Notes: generated by a model not told the origin, from the letters alone. A stretch of 64,000 nucleotides of DNA from Macropodus opercularis (GCA_030770545.1 CM061097.1:20823501-20887500), one strand, 5' to 3'; shown: positions 41,830-54,721, numbered from the stretch's first letter. Translations and numbers: made by a program.

Positions 41830-42560
41830 CACACAGTTATTTGATTTGTTCCTGTGGCCGCAGCTTAGTCCTGCCTAAGTGCTGCACAGAGGCATATGGC
41901 CAGGCTTGTGTGGGCCTAATTACAGGCATTATCTCATTCACTATTGTAAGGCACTGTTGTGCCATCTTCCATTTATTTAATTAGGCTTTTCACATATTGG
42001 AAAGGCCCAGTTTGGGCTGAAAATGTAACATATGGGTTGAAAGAACGAAGACTTTGGGGGTGTTGGAGCGTATTTAAAATATATTCAGCCTTTTTTCCGA
42101 TGTGCAGCAATTTGTCAAACAATTAGTCATCCTAATTAAATTTTTGTAGCGCTAATCAAACGAATATGCTAAAACATTCTTTACATTGCCAGTCTGCTGT
42201 CTGTTCCCATTTAACGTGATGGCTTAAAAGAGCCTCCTACTCCTGGCTTCCACTCCACTTGATCACCTCATTTGCATTTTATATTGGTAAATCAAATTAA
42301 GCACCCATAGCTTTTAACATGATTGACTGCGGCCAGGGCTGCTCAGATGGGACTTTTTCTGCACAGAAAATTAGACCAATTTTAATGTGCAGAGCAGAGA
42401 GCCTGGCTCCCTCACATTCAGCAGATCACATTCACTCAGCTAATTAAAATGATTTTTCCCCCTTTTTGTCTGTGTTTGCCAAGGGGCTTTGATTGATTTG
42501 CCCACCTGCTGGTTTACTGTACATCTAGTTCTCCTGCTTTCTCCCACTGGAGCACTCATC
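41830..42560. promoter_or_regulatory. Strong candidate developmental enhancer 3' of isl1
   Basis: Four TAATTA homeodomain sites in 530 bp (41917-41922, 41978-41983, 42133-42138, 42441-42446), a perfect POU octamer half ATTTGCAT (42270-42277), a Hox/Pbx composite TGATTGAT (42490-42497) and a CACCTGCTGG E-box just after it. LIM-homeodomain, HOX/PBX, POU and bHLH inputs are the expected code for motor-neuron and sensory-neuron isl1 enhancers. Vertebrate isl1 is known to have such distal elements (CREST1-3). Which one, if any, this is cannot be told here. Confidence 0.45.
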
Positions 42561-43299
42561 GCACACTGCAGCTCTGCTACTATGCATGTTGTGCTTTACA
42601 GTAGCCATTAACTCAGCCAATGACCAATCAATAGGCCTCAGTTTCCTCGTTTACTTCCTGATAATACGTTTTTCTAAACGCTATTGACATGTGTGGGGCC
42701 ATGTTTGCAGGGTTATTGTAATCATTTGAAAATAAACTGTGCATCACTTGATTATGGTGTTGCACAAGCAGTAATGCGACTTTTATTCAATTCTTTGTGT
42801 TAATATTTATAATTATTGATTAAACAAAGTCGGTCAGTAATCAGCTGTTTAACAAGTATTTGATGTTTGTCAAATGTCTCTCTATAAATGTGTGTGTAGG
42901 GCGGAGGACATGTACAGGTTCCACAACATTACTATTTATTGTGCATAGAATTAGGGCTGTGTACGGATATCAGTGCCTCACTGTTTCATATTTGTCTACC
43001 TTTTTTTCCATTCTTCTAAAATTACAAAACAAAATTATAATGAAGAGTTCACACTCTTCCATATTTCACTTTTGACAGTTTTGTCTTTTTACAACTCAAA
43101 TGTGATTATGCTGCAGTAAAACATGATCCTGTTGTAATATTACCATTATAAGAGGATCACAGCAGCTGACTGCAGCTCCTTCAAGAGGTTATTTTAAAAT
43201 ATACCAAAGAAGAATTTCATTTCAGCTGATTATAACTTTAAATTCATTATATAAACCTTGGGGGAAAGTGGATCACTTGTAGAAAAAACTCACTTATTT
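42561..43299. other. Intergenic, AT-rich
   Basis: Nothing recognised. Confidence 0.55.
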
Positions 43300-43700
43300 G
43301 GAGAGAGAAATACAAGTTATGGAGCTGGGAAACGCAGCAAGGAGCAGAGAAAAAGCTGTTCTTTAGTGAGTATTCCCACTGGGAATAATAGGTGCAGCAC
43401 GGTGCTGGCTTCAGGCGCTTCCCCGGAACGCAACAGTCAGCTTAATTGCAGCTTTTAGGATCATTACTGCTCCCATGTGAATGTCAAAATGGACAAGGCT
43501 AGTGGGCCTTTGACAAACAGGCAACCACCACCCACCGACCTGCAGTCACAAGGGGCAGGCCCATAACCAGGAGAAAAATACAGGCCTTGTTTGTTGTGCG
43601 CTCTGCTTCAAAATGCACCGGAATAGATTGTGGAAAATAGGCCTTACTGCCACACATTTCTTATATATGCATATCCTCATGATGTACACATGCCCGCGTG
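43300..43700. promoter_or_regulatory. Candidate conserved non-coding element
   Basis: CTTAATTGCAGC near 43441 and the CTTTGACAAACAGG / AGGCCTTGTTTG pair at 43507-43592, in non-repetitive DNA. No coding signal. Confidence 0.22.
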
Positions 43701-44081
43701 TGTGTCTCCTCTCTTTTACACCTCCGACCTCTGCAGACTCCAGTTGTCATGGCTGCGAATGGCTCATTACAGATCCACTAGTTGAGGAGCCCATTCATCA
43801 CTGAAGAGCAGAAGCTTGCATCCAACTCAAGAGCTGGAGGGAAGTGGCTCTCCAAGAGCCTTGGCCTCATCCCTACAATCATCCAATGAGGTCTTCCATT
43901 GAGCACTGATCCTGACAGTGTGGAATATAATGTAAAGTACTTCTTATTAAAAAAAAGCCATGTCAGCCATGTTTATTTGTCATAATTCTGTCATTGATGC
44001 CTCACTTCAGAGCCTCTCAACTGTTGTTTTACAGCCATATGTGTGCATGTGTATATATATAGAGAGAGATGGACAGGACGG

Positions 44082-44200
44082 TGGATGGATGGATGGATGG
44101 ATGGATGGATGGATGGATGGATGATGGATGGATGGATGGATGGATGATGGATGGATGGATGGATGGATGGATGGATGGATGGATGGATGGATGGATGGAT
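44082..44200. repeat. (ATGG)n tetranucleotide array
   Basis: About 29 ATGG units with two places where a unit is shortened to ATG. It makes chance ORFs on both strands (Met-Asp-Gly-Trp or Ile-His-Pro-Ser repeats), which are not genes. Confidence 0.97.
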
Positions 44201-44529
44201 AACCACTTGTGTAGTGTCCCTGACTCAAACACAAGTATCATTAACTCCCTTCAGGTTAGAGACAGGTTCCTACTGTCTCAACTCGTTGTTTGCAGTTTAT
44301 GAGGACGTCCTCCAGGATTTTATAACAATGTTTTTGCCTGTTTCATTCCAATCAGCTATTATAAAACCCTGTACCCTAACCCTAACCCCATTTCACTGCT
44401 GCATACAACAACAATAAGAACAACATCTCAGTCAAAGTGTATGATGCTACTGGGTCTTTTTTTCTTTTTTGTGAAAAAATTAATCTCTAAGTTGTGAGGG
44501 AAAAAGCAAAACTGTCTGAAAAGAACTGG

Positions 44530-45040
44530 GCTCTGTCATTTAGAATGATGGGGAGCAGAATCAATTTCCCGGTGTGATATGCATACCAGGTAAGAGCCTT
44601 TTCAATGATTTTCCAGTCAAGCTTGTTTTGGTTTCCAGTGTTGTTGTGCCAATTTCAGTGGTGACCCTGAGCTCACAAATCCAGCCTATCAAAACAAGGA
44701 AGGTCAAAACTCTCAGGTGTTGTGCCTGTCTGAGTGCTTTAAAGCCAAGTGCGTTATCGTTTTCACCCAGAGAGAGGCTGTGATAGGGGCAGAGGATGAA
44801 GGTTAGCAGGCAGCGCATCACTTGGAGTGCTTTAAAGCTATACCTGATGTATTTTGTAGCACTGCCACTTTGCCTTGTTTTGCACATTCATATAAGAAGA
44901 GAGGCCTGCTGTGCTCCTTCTGCTGAATCAGACAGATGTTCCAACGTAGCTTCTGCCAAAAGCAGCATTTTCAGCTACAGCAGCGGAGCAGAGAAGCAAA
45001 CAGCTGGAGTTGTGCTGTGGGCAGCAGAGAAATAATGTCA
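44530..45040. promoter_or_regulatory. Candidate enhancer with duplicated 14-mer
   Basis: GAGTGCTTTAAAGC occurs twice, at 44732-44745 and 44825-44838, in otherwise non-repetitive sequence. ATATGCAT-like octamer text lies near 44577. Confidence 0.3.
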
Positions 45041-47089
45041 GCCATTTGTCAAAGTGCAGCAGACTGCTGAGAGCAGCACATTCGCTTGTTCTACGAAAGA
45101 TGAGTCTGGAGGAAAAATTCCCTTTTCATTTCTTCAGCCTTGTTTTACATGACTTGTAGGCGCCTCTTTAGCTAACGATCGAATGCTCAGCATCATTCTC
45201 AGTGAGGCAGGAGGCTGAAGGCTCCTCCAGCTGAACTTTATTGTTACAGCCATTAACAGCCAAGACCTGAAGTTGGCTGTAAAAGTAAGACCAGCGTTGT
45301 TGGTCTTCATGACAGGGACAATCGCGTTAGTATGTAATGTACAGTAAGCAATTAGAATAAATTACAACAGATTTTACTGGATGTTTCATAAAACATCCTT
45401 ATTACTTATAGTGATAATTAAAACTGTCTGACTGTTCATTCTTTACAGTTTGATGTATTTCATAGCATTTTCTCTGGAGGCGAGGAGGGCGGCAGCCTGG
45501 AGGACCACACGACCCGTCACATTAAGAGTTTTCCTTATTTTTCTTTTTAAATTCATTTTTCATCAGACCTGAACAACGTTTCTTTAGATCTGCTAAACCT
45601 CCCACGATGCCCCTGATCAGTACGTGCTGACATGGTGCACCTCAAAAACTGGGTCTTCCCTGTGAAAAGAAGTGGCTCATTAAATTTGCATTGACATTGC
45701 ATATTAATTTTGCCCTGTGTGAATAGACGGTAAGGTTAGAAGACCGTTAAAGACAATCATTAATTGATTAACGCTGATGAGTGTCTGCAGGTGCAGCTTC
45801 TGCCATGTAACCCTGACTGTCCTTAATCATATCTGCATCATACGGAGGATATCGGTGGGCAGTGAATGCAGAGGACATCAGGTGTGTGTGTGTGTGTCTG
45901 TGTGTGAACAGCGCATCCAGCAAACGCGCCTTCAGTGCATATTGCTTCTGTACATGACTGCGTGGCTACAGGGAATAATGGAAACGTGTCCTGCGTCAGA
46001 AAGCAGTAATGCATGGCAGCCATGGCCCAGTGGCTCGCTGCGATAATGATCAAGGCATAGCTCTGTTAATTTTTAATATGAGTTATCTGCTTTGGACGTC
46101 AGCCAGGAAAGTTAACGTAGAATTAGATGTTTCCAACGCTTCAAAATGAAATGTACTGTTTGACTGGTATTATCTCTGCTTTGTGTTGACAACACATTGC
46201 ATGTTTAAATACACCTTTTCTTTACATGTGTAACACTGTGGGGCGTAAAGTATGTGGCTGTAAAAAGCAGTAAAGCCTCCTGATTTTCCCACTTTAGATT
46301 GTGAACTAGGATTATTCAGATCTTTTTTACTGTCAACCAATCTGAGCCACATTTTAAGTTTGTTGGTTTAAAGTAACTGTTTTCTGTCAGTTTGCTGCTG
46401 TTTCTAGTTTTGGATTTAAATAATCGGCTGTGATGTAAAGGCTTTACAGAAGCCTACAGCCACTACAGGCAGCTAGTGATGCAGGTTGTTCCACTGCTCT
46501 GTTTTTGTTTATGTTTGTTTACTTGGCTTGTAATAACAACCAGCCAGTTCTTTGTGATGTGTTTCCAAACTTTCAGCTGTTTGTTTTGAGGGGTTGCTTC
46601 CTCCAGTCTCCTCTCAGCAGGTAAAGGCTCCACGTGATCTAAGTCTGGAGTCTTTTTTCGTGTCATTATCTTTCTGAATGACGAAGGGTGTTGTTTTTTA
46701 CATTTTTCTGTACACTGCTGCTCAGATCAGTGAGTTGGTCTCAAACTCGTGTGTTTGTTGGTTTTATGTTTCTTCTTTGTCTCTTCATTACATAAACCTT
46801 CACTCCTGTCCTCTGCTGCTGACGTCACTAATGGTTGTTCTTCACTGCTGTCGTAATGTTGTTCTACCCTTTCAGCTTCTGCACCTCCTGACTGCTAATG
46901 ATATGAACAGGCAGAGCCCAACTCTGATCAATGTAATAAGACAAACCTGTGCAGCAAAACACACCTGTCGGTCACATGTTCCAAGACTCCTATAAAAGGT
47001 GTTATCTTACCATGTGTTTCAGATCCAGATGTAAATACCTGAAAATAAAAGCTGAAATGCTGATTTCATTTTCATCCTTTGTCGTAGTC
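45041..47089. other. Intergenic, nothing recognised
   Basis: Only the GT repeat at 45881 is notable. Confidence 0.55.
45881..45906. repeat. (GT)n microsatellite, one interruption
   Basis: GT run with one CT interruption. Confidence 0.9.
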
Positions 47090-47580
47090 AAGATGTTTCC
47101 AATAATTCTGGAGGGGATGTGATTAACAGGAATTAATTATGTCTCGCTGGAAATTCAACCTCTCTCATGTTCAGACGTAAACAAGGCTTTTTAAAATAAG
47201 ACAGGAGGAACCTTGTTTTTAGAGGGAAGCTGCAGAAGTTGCCTAGCTGCCAAGTTTGAAATATCAAACATTCCCTAGTATAAACATTTTCAAATACGCT
47301 TGCCAAAATGTGACTTGTTCCATTAAGAGACCACTCGGCCAATTTGCCAGCTTATTCCTCCTACTGTGACATGCCTAGAAGCTCTATTATAGCTGTCAGT
47401 GTTCGCTTCTTCTAAAATGCAGCACATCTCAAATCCAACGGAGCAGGCTGTGCAGCCTGATCAGATGGCTTCTGGGGCACTGGTGTCAGCAGACAAGCGC
47501 TGGATTTGTGTTGCCTTGGTTTCTGAGATGTTATCTGTGTGAAAGCTGGAGGCTCTCTTATACTTTCCAGATGGATTCAG
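47090..47580. promoter_or_regulatory. Candidate enhancer block
   Basis: TGATTAA (47120-47126) and AATTAATTAT (47131-47140) head a block of non-repetitive DNA. It also has GTAAACAAGG (forkhead-type GTAAACA) near 47176. Confidence 0.3.
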
Positions 47581-48929
47581 ATGAGCAGCACCTGAACAGT
47601 TGCTGCCATAAGAACAAAACACTGAGGTCAGTTCTATTAAAACATTAAAAATGTGACTAAATGATTGTTTGTATAGAATCTAAGCCCTCACAGATTCACA
47701 AAATATTATTTTAAGGCATAGCCATAGAATCAAGACTATGCTTGTTTTGACAAGTAGATTCTCTGCATCAGACCTTCGGATTTTACAGTTAGTGGGTGTG
47801 AAAGGCGCTTTGGACCAGAACTTGAACAGATTAAACAGAACCAGAGTGAAGTTTTATCTCGGCCAAACGAGTCGATTACCACATATGATGCCCCCCAACA
47901 CGCATGAAACAAACAGAAGTGGACATCCTCATTTACTTCTCTGCCAATTCTTACCCTTAACACTAAGACCTGGTCTTAACCATCAAATTCCCTCCTGTGC
48001 ATTATGAGGACTGGCTAAATGTCCCCATAAAACCAAAATAGAATAAAAAAACATTTTAGTCCTCGTTAGCAAGTAGCAAATACTAGAACACACACATCAA
48101 GCCTACACTAAAACCTGAAGAGTAAGCTTTCAGCAGCAGCTCTTGGCCTCTCAAGCGTCTAAGCACAGTCGTCCTCCATGTCCTCTCTAACGGTCACTAC
48201 AGGATGAAGGACCTCAAAGCAATGGATAGACCAAGGTTTCAAGAGGTCAGGAGGCTACAGACAGAGCCCTTCGCATGAAGTGACTGTCACTAACCTTTAA
48301 TGGACTCATTATCTGTTGCCTAAGCAGAAAAGACACCATTTACTTTGTATTGTTTGATTAAACACTGTTCATTATTGTGCTGAATTACTATGTTTTGTAT
48401 TTGCTTATGTTCAAATGTGAAAAGATGTGTCATTGTGTTGGTGTTGGCTTGAGTTGGTCTGCCTAGCTTACTCCCAAGACAAGCTAGATACGGAAACTAA
48501 ACTAAGTCAAATTAGCAGTTTAACTTACAATGTATTTCAACTTCGCACATTCTTGAAAATCTGCTGTAGTTTTTGTTGAAAAAAGGCAAAATAATAAGAA
48601 TGATAACATACTATGAGAAGTTTGTCCTGGATCATTTGGCAAAAACTCACTGCCTTGGGTGAACCATCAATTACCTGGAACTAATATTATTATTTGCAAC
48701 TTTCCACCAACAAGGCTTCACGCATTTAGTCTCACAGACATCCATGTGTAACAATGTAAACAAAAGCTGCATTAACAGAAGACAACACAACCATCATAAC
48801 AATAACAAAATGATCATAACATTTAACATAGCAACAAAGATCATGATAATAACAATAGTATCAATAAGCAAAGTACCACTGAGCGAACAGTCACACACCA
48901 CACGTCTAAGTGTGACGAGGACCAGCACA
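47581..48929. other. Intergenic, ends in A-rich low-complexity tract
   Basis: 48760-48900 is rich in AAC, ATC and AAT words without a clean repeat unit, next to the C-rich block. Confidence 0.55.
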
Positions 48930-49320
48930 CGACACCACGACGTTAGTGGTGCTGCTGAACAACAATGATACGTCTGTGCAGGCAGGAGAACATGCTGCAG
49001 GTGAGTTCGGCCAGCGAGTGGGACGTGTCCAACCTGTAGCCTTCAACATATGCCAAGTAAAGACCCAGAGCCTCCCCCGCCTTCTGCATACCCGAGATAA
49101 CCCCCCAGCCCCCCATGAGCAGAGAGATATATACAGAGAGAGCATCACGGCCCCGGCCAGGCCGCACACATGCCTCTGTGCACCTTGGTGAGGGCTGGGG
49201 CAAACTCTCCCGCCAAGGCCGGGACCAACCCAAGCATCCGAACCCTCGAGCCCACCTGGGGCCTTCTGCTTCCCACGGGGACACAGCAGTCAGAGGACAC
49301 ACCGTTACGAAAACGTGCAT
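48930..49320. repeat. C-rich block, possible dispersed repeat
   Basis: Sharp compositional change from an A-rich tract (48760-48900) to a C-rich block with CCCCCCAGCCCCCC near 49099 and CCGCCAAGGCCGGGACC near 49211. It resembles a repeat seen elsewhere in fish DNA, but I cannot name the family. No ORF with a recognisable domain. Confidence 0.35.
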
Positions 49321-51589
49321 GTTTGGTTCCCTTTTTATTTTAAATGCAATCATTTTATTGATATTTATATCTTATTGACCATCCTCCAGCTCTTGACAGA
49401 GTTTGCCTAAACAGTCTCCCCTGCTAATCCTGTGTGCTTCTGGGAGTCAGGCGCCAGGTTTCTGGGAGGGTTAGGTCCCTAGCTCAATTCCCATCCCAGT
49501 TCAATGTGGTCTCATCCAGAGGGCCCACAATTGTTTCCTTCAGCCTGCCCCAGGTACAGTGCTGCTTTTGTTCCATCTCTTCATCGGCCCTGAATACAGT
49601 CTAAGGGCCAGACAGACCTGTAGGGTATGTTATCACGACTCTTTGTCCTGGGTCTTAGCTTCCCCTGCCTCGCTCCCCATCCATACAACAGAGGAGAGGC
49701 ACCACTGCAGGGAGAGTCTGTCTCTGTATCACTTAGTCACCTGCTGGAACCCCAACAAACTCAGCTGACTGGGTTCTGGCCATTTTCCTTTTTTCCGACA
49801 AACTCTGATTAAATGTGGAAAAAACAAAGAGTTCAGATTGATTTGAAAAGTTGGGATTGCGTCAGCATGAAACTAAAGCCAAACTTTGGCAACAAGAAGA
49901 GAAGCCACACGAGTCTCTGCAGGTTGATTTACACCCAATCATTCAATTCATTCAGTTACATTATATTGAGTTGTGTTGTAGTGACAACACAACTGGTGAC
50001 TGGATTGTGCTCATAGCCAAGTCATTTTATTAAACAAGATTTTACATTCATCATTGGGAGAAATGTCATCAGTATGTTTGTTAAAGGACATGGTGGTAAA
50101 GAAAGTGTCGAACAGACAGAAACAGCAGACGTGAGTTCTCAGACTGCACGTTTAGGTGCTGACGGTTTCGTGTCCTTCATTTGTTTTACAAAGCTAACTC
50201 TTCAATGTCACAGTTAGCAAAAGCTCATACAAAATGATCAATGATGTGAGGCAAGGCTAATTTCAGAAAAACTTCTGCTCTGGATGTGTGGCATAACAAA
50301 CAGTAAGTCAACTTTTTCCTCCATTTCACAAATGTTACAATACGTTCATCAAAACCTCAATTATCATCTGTCAACTATTCTAACCATTTTTCTTTTTGAG
50401 GGCCATGGGGTTGCTGAAGCCGGTTTCAGGTGCCCGTGGGTTGGAGGAAGGCTGAGAGCTACGTGCTTGGAGAGTCCATCACAGCGTAGACAGACAAGCC
50501 TGAGGTCGGACTAGAAAGAGGACAAGCTCACACAGAAAGGACGCAAAGCTACGCTTCTCTGTGACGGAACCAAGCCGCAGCACCAGCACTCACCCAGAAA
50601 CATTATATTTATAACCTTACACCTTACGTATCCATTAACCGTAAAAAGACAGTGAACACTATCTGCTCAAAGCTACACTTCGGCCCATGTAACAATAATG
50701 GAAGTGGATGAGCTGCCTTCGGTTTAACTTCTCACAGTGAATGAGGACGACTTCTATTAGTAGTGTTCACGGTGAAAAAGGAAGGAGGTCATCTGTTCAT
50801 ACTCATTGTCATGTCTGTCGCATTCAGCCTGTTCCGTTATTTCTTGGTACCAACGCCCTTTGTCCCCACTGTGTATATCGGACAGGCCAGCGAGACGAGT
50901 CGCCCCGACGTCGCCCTGACCAGCGCTCTTCACTGTGCTGTGGAAGTAAATGAGGAGGCTTCTTTCGTTGAGGCAGAGCTATTCTCAGTCGGATCGTGTC
51001 ATTTCACTTACTTCATGCATCTGTTACTCAGACAGACGCGTGTGGCAGAGTAACGCTTCTCTTCCAGCTTTTCTCTGTTCGAGTTTTACTGAAAACACAC
51101 TCGGGCAGAAAGGCTCAGTGTAATAAGGAGCATTACCTTTGACTGAAGCACTTCCCGTACGTCTGTCCGTCTGCAAACTGGATTTAAGCGACAGTGGTCC
51201 AATGATCAAATCAATGCCAGTGTGGCCTGAGTCTGGAGAACAGAAGACCTGCAGTATTTAGATGCATGTGAAGGTGTGTCCTTGTGGTGCATGTGTCAGT
51301 GCTTGAAAAGTGAGGAGTTAATGTGAAAGGAAGCAAACGTAATTGGTTGTGTGTGGGTGCTCATGAACACTTTGCAGTGGGCTGATGACTTACTCTGAGC
51401 AGGAGGCAGAAGGCACAGTACAAAATGCAGTGAATCTTGATACCAAAATTGCAGTGCATTGCTGAATTGCCTATGACACTGCCTCCCGTGCTGCTCTCCA
51501 CACGGCAAAAAATGGAAACGCCAGACAGATGGGCGCAGTGCTTGAATTTTACTAGTGTAGCAAAAATGCCAGAAGCAATGTAGCGACGT
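49321..51589. other. Intergenic, nothing firm
   Basis: Includes a perfect 11-bp stem hairpin at 49969-49994. No coding or RNA gene recognised. Confidence 0.55.
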
Positions 51590-52290
51590 GAAGGTAAGAC
51601 CCTCTGTCCTCCCCCGTTGCTCTAAGTGGTCCTGTCTGTCCCAGCATGCTCTCTAATCTGGTAGATAGGCTCTACACAGATATTTTATGCTCAGTATAGT
51701 TTGGATAGGTATAGATGATGTAGGCAGTGACTTAATAAATCACTGGAAGAGGTCGTACTTGCTGTAATCATCACTCCTGTTCATAGTGGGCACAGAGCTT
51801 CCTTAAGTGCTCTCACTGGAAGTCATGGGGGACAGAATCAATAGTCTTTACAGTATAAAATTCCTTCTTTGCATTTCTCTGTTTGCCTGCAATAGAAATA
51901 AGGTGACAACACAGCTGCAACTTACCCACCTAATGCAATTCATTTACAAGATTAAACTGTTTATTGACCTTAGAAAAAACATTTGATTGCATTTGAATAC
52001 ACAGAGAGCTGTGGATTTGGATCCCCATCCCTTGCATACAGGGGGATCTCTTCAAGGCAATATTAACAAGAGGAAGGATTACAGCAAGCAATCCCCGCGC
52101 TGGCGCTCAACACCCTTCTGCAACCAGTCCAAAAATAAAGCTGTGGCAAAAACGTAAAGGAAACAAGTCTCGCCAGCTGAGGAAAGATCTACATTGAATT
52201 CAGTCTATGCTGATATAAACCAAATTCAATTCCTTGCAATTGTATCTTCAAACTAGATCTGATGTAATAAAGTTGACCTGAGCAAATACA
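51590..52290. promoter_or_regulatory. Candidate conserved non-coding element
   Basis: Non-repetitive, AT-moderate stretch with CCTAATGCAATTC near 51930 and several CAATT/ATTGA half-sites. Ends just before the Tc1 remnant. Confidence 0.22.
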
Positions 52291-52464
52291 AAATACCATA
52301 TAAAGGTGAGATGTATTTTTGAAGCAAGAATGGTTTTGCTCCCTTAGTTACTAAACCTACAGTGATCGTTCTGCTAAGGTTAGCAGTGCTGCTTCTGAGT
52401 CACACAGATGCTTACATGTGACAGGAAGCTTCACAGAAGACGCCAACCCAGTAGTCCATGAGCA

Positions 52465-53145
52465 CAATGACAGCTCATCCAGGAAGTCACACCCTTTTCC
52501 ACAGAATATCCACAGAGTACCCAAAGACTACAGAGCTCGCTCGCCTCGATAACGGTTAGTTCTCGATTCCACACTTAGATAAAGACGCGGCAGAAATGCC
52601 TTGAATAGAAAGTGGTGAAAACACACAGACTCACGTACATTTTGTTAAAACATGCCCAAATGTCCATCGGTTCTGGGAAATGACTGATGAGTAAAACAAA
52701 AATGTTTGGGGGAATAAACCAAAGGCAGAAACCAATAAACCCTCCATTACATGGTCAAGCACAGAGGTGGCAGTGTAATGTTGTGGGGATGCGTTCCTGC
52801 TTCACCGTCATTAAGGAAACAGAGAAGGAGAACATCACATCTTTGACCATCACAAGCTCTGAGTTGAAGCTCAACTGGGTTATAAAGAAAGACAATCATT
52901 CTGAACATAATCTAAATTCATAAACTAAATTCTGACCTGGGCAAAAAGGATAAAAAAGCTCATGTTGCACAGGTTCTGTAAATAATTTACACATTGGTCA
53001 TTTATGCTTCAAAAGGCACAATTAGTTAAAACAGTATTTTGTGTTTGTTTTATATCTAGTGTGGATATCTGAGGGTTGTATGATATATTCATAAGGCAAA
53101 AGAAGAAATCATGGGGGTTATGAATATTTTTCCTAGTACTGCGTA
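52465..53145 (+). pseudogene. Tc1/mariner element remnant
   Basis: From about 52471 the DNA resembles the helix-turn-helix part of a fish Tc1 transposase. GAT GAG (first D) at 52686-52691 is followed at once by a stop. VKHRGGSVMLWGC reads at 52754-52792, and LNWVIKKDN at 52870 onward (second D at 52891-52893) is in another frame. The rest of the catalytic domain is deleted. The segment ends in ATGAATATTTTTCC...TACTGCGTA (to 53145), like the end of a Tc1 terminal repeat. The left terminal repeat was not found. Frameshifts and stops show it is dead. Confidence 0.8.
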
Positions 53146-54721
53146 TTAGCGTTGTGTTACATCTGTCAAGTTTTCCACAGTACAATAAAGCCACATGCTG
53201 CGTCACTGCTCATACCACACTGACACCTTTTTTAGCCCAACTCATTTAGAGCAGTAGATATTTAGCATCTCAGTTTCAGTCACACTTTGAGCAGCCATTG
53301 TACAAAACGTTCACACATCCTGATGAAAAAGTGAGATGTAGACAGAGCGACTGGGCTCAACCTGGATTCGTTCCTTCTGTAATTATTTCCAAAACCGTGC
53401 AGAGTCACTGAAGACTTTGCTGACTCTTAGCTCGTCCTTCATCATTCTCCCAGCAGTGTTAGAGCTTGTTGAACCTTCCTTCTCCTACCATTTACTAACA
53501 GGAACCTACTCTGGACATCCTGAGGTTGAGGAATTAGCTAAATTAAATTAATCATCGGTTTGTAAATGGAATGGAATCAGCTGCACTCGATGTATTTTTG
53601 TTCTACTGCTGGAGATATGCACGTTAGGGATGTTTCTCAGCCAGTCATAAGGCTACATTTATAAAAATGTTCTAGGGAATCATAGCTCTACTGCAGGTAT
53701 TTATAAATATATTTTTGCATATAGAGGAAAGTCCTCGTCAAAACATTTTCATATCTGTCAAGACACACACTCACATACATTTAAATGCTTTTAAATGATA
53801 GTGAAGATGAACTTCTGGCTGTTTTTCAGGTAAAGATCTTCACTGTGTTGATGAAGCTTCTACCCAGCACCACTCAACTAAAAACATGCAGTAGAAATTC
53901 AGATGGATCACACATGAAGTCATGAAAACATGCGAGAGGGGCTCAGTTAGTCCTAATGGTTCTGTTCTGTTCTTTCTTTCTTTCATTTAATTGTAAAACC
54001 AAACATGCTGTACTTTCTACCTGTATGGGACGGTCCGGTGTTTAAATACTAAAGACAACGCTTAATGATTTTTTTCTTAAAACCTGAAAGAGAATCTCTG
54101 TAATGTGAAACTGAAGCAAATGATATTTAGACGCTACGCTGGTGGAAATAAGCTTTGATCACGTTGTTTTAAGAAAACCTGATGTTGGGCTTCAGAGCAG
54201 TTTGTTGTAAAGCAGGTATTTAACCTCTAGCTGAGAATATGCACCAACATCACCCACAGCCTGTAAATCCAGCCACTGAATTGCTCTGCGGTTCGACTCA
54301 TGTGTAAATACGCACAAAATAAAAGAAGAAAAATTCGCCAATCTCCAATTTGTCCAGTTTTGGAAAAGGTCGTATTGAAAAGTAAAAAAATCCACAGACC
54401 AAACCCAACACCTTTTTTGTAGTTGCTTCTTTTTACTTCAGTTAAGAAAGTTACACAAAAGGTGGCAAATTTGTCGACAATAAATAATAAATAATTTTGT
54501 TGCACGGGAACAAACGAAACATTTTCTTCCAGAGCTAATGGTATTTTTTAAACTTATTATTAATTTACACATCTTTGGGAAAGAAAAAAAAATATCGGAC
54601 AGACACTAAGTCACACAAATGTCCCACGAAGCTTGTGGCAAAATAGAGGTATACCTTGTTGCAAATGCTTTAGTACTTGGGGTCATGAAGGAACTCGTGT
54701 AATTAAATGAAGAAGTAGTGC
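53146..54721. other. Intergenic, immediately 3' of isl1
   Basis: AT-rich, no gene or repeat recognised. Part of it could be extended isl1 3' UTR if a distal poly(A) site is used. Confidence 0.5.

Noticed and set aside
44082..44200. CRISPR-like array
   Set aside because: Simple tetranucleotide tandem repeat in a eukaryotic genome, no spacers.
43991..44302. Ile-His-Pro-Ser and Met-Asp-Gly-Trp repeat 'proteins'
   Set aside because: Translations of the ATGG tandem repeat in several frames.
44374..44389. Telomere-like CCCTAACCCTAACCCC
   Set aside because: Fewer than three units; too short to call an interstitial telomere.
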